From Pseudomonas sp. NBRC 111124 (GTDB lineage Bacteria > Pseudomonadota > Gammaproteobacteria > Pseudomonadales > Pseudomonadaceae), in assembly GCF_001320245.1 (NCBI RefSeq), contig NZ_BCBA01000031.1, forward strand, positions 1 to 64,000: DNA of 64,000 nucleotides, in the 5' to 3' direction. The notes under the pieces are model-generated. The model was not told the DNA's origin, ran no database searches, and worked only from the letters and a program-made list of their open reading frames with translations. This document shows, in pieces, positions 61,173 to 64,000 of this stretch. A program made the translations under genes and the position numbers. The stretch's first letter is position 1. Every line of letters begins with the position of its first letter.

Positions 61173-64000
61173 TTACTGCGGGTTGGCGCGGGTGCTGGAC
61201 AGCAGTTGCTTGAGGTTGGCCGCCTTCGGCTTGACCAGCCAGAAGCGCCGCACGTAGTCGTCCAGGTTCTCGAAGAGCTCACGCCCCCACTCGCTGCCGG
61301 TCTCTTCCACGTATTCGCCAAGGACCCGCGCCAGGTGGCTGCGGTAGGCTTCCATCGCCTCACCACTGATGCGCTGGATTTCCACCAGCTCGTGGTTGAG
61401 TTTGTCGACGAAGCTGTTGTCCATGTCGAGCACGTAGGCGAAGCCGCCAGTCATGCCAGAACCGAAGTTGTAACCGGTCTTGCCCAGCACGCAGACAAAG
61501 CCGCCGGTCATGTATTCACAGCAGTGATCGCCAGTACCCTCGACAACGGCGTGGGCGCCGGAGTTACGCACAGCGAAGCGTTCGCCCGCCGTGCCCGCGG
61601 CAAACAGCTTGCCGCCGGTGGCGCCGTACAGGCAGGTGTTGCCGACGATGGCGCTGTGCTGGGTGGCGAACGGGCTACCGGCTGGCGGCACGATGGTTAC
61701 CTTGCCACCGGTCATGCCTTTGCCGACGTAGTCGTTGGCGTCGCCTTCGAGGTGCAGGTTCAGGCCACCGGCGTTCCACACGCCGAAGCTCTGGCCAGCA
61801 GTCCCCTTGAAGCGGAAGGTGACCGGCTTGTCGGCCATGCCCTGGTTGCCGTACAGCTTGGCGATTTCGCCAGAGATACGGGCACCAATGGAACGGTCGC
61901 AGTTGCAGATGTCGAGGCTGAACTCGCCACCGGCCTGGTCGCGGATAGCCGGCAGGGCCATCTCGACCATCTTCTCGGCCAGCTCGCCCTTGTCAAACGG
62001 CGGGTTCTTGTCCACTTCGCAGAACTGCGGCTTGTCGGCCGGGATGTGCGAGCTGCCCAGTAGCGGGGTCAGGTCCAGGTACTGCTGGCGCTCGGTGTCG
62101 CCTGGCAGCACGTCGAGCAGGTCAGTACGGCCGATCAGCTCGCCGAGGCTGCGAACGCCCAGCTTGGCCAGCCACTCGCGGGTTTCTTCGGCGACGAAGG
62201 TGAAGAAGTTGATCACCATGTCGACAGTGCCGATGTAGTGGTCCTTGCGCAGCTTCTCGTTCTGCGTGGCTACGCCGGTCGCGCAGTTGTTCAGGTGGCA
62301 GATGCGCAGGTACTTGCAGCCCAGGGCGATCATTGGCGCGGTGCCGAAGCCGAAGCTTTCAGCGCCGAGGATGGCGGCCTTGATCACGTCCAGGCCGGTC
62401 TTCAGGCCGCCGTCGGTCTGTACACGTACCTTGCCGCGCAGGTCGTTGCCGCGCAGGGTCTGGTGGGTTTCGGCCAGGCCCAGTTCCCACGGGGCGCCAG
62501 CGTACTTGATCGAGGTCAGCGGCGACGCACCGGTACCACCGTCGTAACCGGAGATGGTGATCAGGTCGGCATAGGCCTTGGCCACGCCGGCGGCGATGGT
62601 GCCTACGCCCGCTTCGGCCACGAGCTTGACCGAAACCAGGGCCTGCGGGTTGACCTGCTTGAGGTCGTAAATCAGCTGGGCCAGGTCTTCGATCGAGTAG
62701 ATGTCGTGGTGCGGCGGCGGCGAGATCAGGGTCACGCCCGGTACCGCATAGCGCAGCTTGGCGATCAGGCCGTTGACCTTGCCGCCTGGCAGCTGGCCGC
62801 CTTCACCGGGCTTGGCGCCCTGGGCAACCTTGATCTGCAGCACTTCGGCGTTGACCAGGTATTCCGGGGTCACGCCAAAGCGGCCGGTGGCCACCTGCTT
62901 GATCTTCGAGCTGCGGACGGTGCCGTAGCGCGACGGGTCTTCACCACCCTCACCGGAGTTGGAACGCGCGCCCAGGCGGTTCATCGCCTCGGCCAAGGCT
63001 TCGTGAGCTTCCGGCGACAGTGCCCCCAGCGAGATACCGGCGGAGTCGAAGCGCTTGAGGATGGCCTCCAGCGGCTCGATCTGGTCCAGCGGCAGAGCCT
63101 CGTCGGCCACCTTCACTTTCAGCAGGTCGCGAATCATCGACACCGGGCGCTGGTCGACCAGCGTGGTGTATTCCTTGAACTTGGCATAGTCGCCCTGCTG
63201 CACGGCGGCTTGCAGGGTGTTGACCACGTCCGGGTTGTAGGCGTGGTATTCGCCGCCGTGGACGAACTTCAGCAGGCCACCTTGCTGGATCGGCTTGCGC
63301 GCGCTCCAGGCTTCGGCCGCCAGCAGCTTCTGGTCGCCTTCGAGGTCGACGAAACGCGCACCTTTGATACGGCTGGACACGCCCTTGAAGCTCAGACCGA
63401 CCACTTCTTCGGACAGGCCGATCGCTTCGAACAGTTGCGCGCCACGGTACGAGGCGATGGTGGAGATGCCCATCTTCGACAGGATCTTCAGCAGGCCCTT
63501 GGAAATGCCTTTGCGGTAATACTTGAAGACTTCGTCCAGGTCGCCCAGCACTTCGCCGGTGCGGATCAGGTCAGCCAGCACTTCATACGCCAGGTACGGG
63601 TACACGGCCGAGGCACCGAAGCCCAGCAGCACGGCGAAGTGGTGCGGGTCACGGGCAGTGGCGGTTTCGACCAGGATGTTGCTGTCGCAACGCAGGCCCT
63701 GTTCGGTCAGGCGGTGGTGCACGGCGCCCACAGCCAGCGAAGCGTGCACCGGCAGCTTGCCCGGGGCGATGTAGCGGTCGCTCAGGACCAGCTGGGTCTT
63801 GCCGCCGCGCACGGCTTCTTCAGCCTGGTCGGCGATGTTGCGGATGGCCGCTTCCAGGCCGACGCTCTCGTCGTAGTTGAGGTCGATCAGCTGGCGTTCG
63901 AAGCCTTCACGCTCCAGGTTCATCAGCGAACGCCATTTGGCGGGCGAGATGACCGGCGAGCTGAGGATCACCCGCGAAGCGTGCTCCGGGGATTCCTGGA
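61173..64000 (-). CDS. gltB: Glutamate synthase large subunit, 5' end outside the window
   Basis: C-terminal 941 or so residues of the roughly 1480-residue GltB, which forms two glutamates from glutamine and 2-oxoglutarate. The frame stays open to the right edge ('[18 protein letters not shown]'), so the N-terminal amidotransferase domain lies outside. Present are the central domain, the FMN-binding domain ('[20 protein letters not shown]'), the 3Fe-4S motif '[15 protein letters not shown]' and the C-terminal GXGXG beta-helix ('[29 protein letters not shown]', in parts). gltD follows. Confidence 0.96.
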   Translation of the reverse strand, partial: QESPEHASRVILSSPVISPAKWRSLMNLEREGFERQLIDLNYDESVGLEAAIRNIADQAEEAVRGGKTQLVLSDRYIAPGKLPVHASLAVGAVHHRLTEQGLRCDSNILVETATARDPHHFAVLLGFGASAVYPYLAYEVLADLIRTGEVLGDLDEVFKYYRKGISKGLLKILSKMGISTIASYRGAQLFEAIGLSEEVVGLSFKGVSSRIKGARFVDLEGDQKLLAAEAWSARKPIQQGGLLKFVHGGEYHAYNPDVVNTLQAAVQQGDYAKFKEYTTLVDQRPVSMIRDLLKVKVADEALPLDQIEPLEAILKRFDSAGISLGALSPEAHEALAEAMNRLGARSNSGEGGEDPSRYGTVRSSKIKQVATGRFGVTPEYLVNAEVLQIKVAQGAKPGEGGQLPGGKVNGLIAKLRYAVPGVTLISPPPHHDIYSIEDLAQLIYDLKQVNPQALVSVKLVAEAGVGTIAAGVAKAYADLITISGYDGGTGASPLTSIKYAGAPWELGLAETHQTLRGNDLRGKVRVQTDGGLKTGLDVIKAAILGAESFGFGTAPMIALGCKYLRICHLNNCATGVATQNEKLRKDHYIGTVDMVINFFTFVAEETREWLAKLGVRSLGELIGRTDLLDVLPGDTERQQYLDLTPLLGSSHIPADKPQFCEVDKNPPFDKGELAEKMVEMALPAIRDQAGGEFSLDICNCDRSIGARISGEIAKLYGNQGMADKPVTFRFKGTAGQSFGVWNAGGLNLHLEGDANDYVGKGMTGGKVTIVPPAGSPFATQHSAIVGNTCLYGATGGKLFAAGTAGERFAVRNSGAHAVVEGTGDHCCEYMTGGFVCVLGKTGYNFGSGMTGGFAYVLDMDNSFVDKLNHELVEIQRISGEAMEAYRSHLARVLGEYVEETGSEWGRELFENLDDYVRRFWLVKPKAANLKQLLSSTRANPQ

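Overview
The window looks like the chromosome of a Pseudomonas putida-group bacterium. The evidence is high GC, paired REP elements of the P. putida type (about 35-bp hairpins reading GCGGGC-AAGCCCGC with TGTAGGAGC or TGTGGGAGC edges), and a gene order that I recall from P. putida chromosomes: hutC/hutF, fbp-glgP-typA-thiI-glnA-ntrBC-secB-gpmI-envC-ctpA, betT-betIBA and hemE-gltD-gltB. The species call is inference. No rRNA, tRNA, CRISPR array or complete insertion sequence was seen.

Layout. 1-2810: end of the histidine-utilisation region (hutD, hutC, divergent hutF) with a HutC-type operator. 2840-5784: two small lipoproteins and an amino-acid-type dCache chemoreceptor. 5873-12918: DUF924 protein, fbp, glgP, a YkgJ-type Cys-cluster protein, typA. 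13047-20160: thiI, then a nitrogen-control block: glnA, an exported chorismate mutase, ntrB, ntrC and a probable NrsZ-type small RNA. I find a sigma-54 -24/-12 element with exact GG-N10-GC spacing in front of glnA, ntrB and the sRNA, each preceded by NtrC-like palindromes. 20157-27785: trmL with an overlapping divergent gene, secB-grxC-rhodanese, gpmI, envC-ctpA-yibQ. 27863-29257: a secreted trypsin-like protease. 29330-35753: choline to glycine betaine genes (betT, betI, betB, betA) with a perfect 20-bp BetI-type palindrome. 36008-43051: nhaP2, mscK, selO, trxC. 43055-46900: accessory-looking higBA toxin-antitoxin pair, an orphan ParA, and a ynfL/ynfM-like LysR-MFS pair. 46913-58221: a minus-strand cluster of an AA10 lytic polysaccharide monooxygenase (LPMO), a small cytochrome b and a complete core type II secretion system, gspC to gspM. 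58433-64000: hemE, gltD and the 3' two thirds of gltB, which runs off the right edge.

The most interesting region is 46913-58221. A GbpA/CbpD-like LPMO (mature N-terminal His, CBM73-type C-terminus) is the first gene, a four-helix cytochrome b follows after 57 nt, and gspC begins 4 nt after that. All later genes overlap or sit 1-2 nt apart. This suggests a dedicated chitin-oxidising export module in which the secretion machine, its substrate and perhaps an inner-membrane electron carrier are expressed together. The cytochrome appears to lack one of the four heme-ligand histidines of E. coli CybB. The second notable item is the NrsZ-like sRNA at about 20046-20160, built of two tandem 60-nt modules.

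Limits: all family assignments come from reading motifs and remembered homologues; no searches were run. Start codons were chosen by ribosome binding sites and family lengths.
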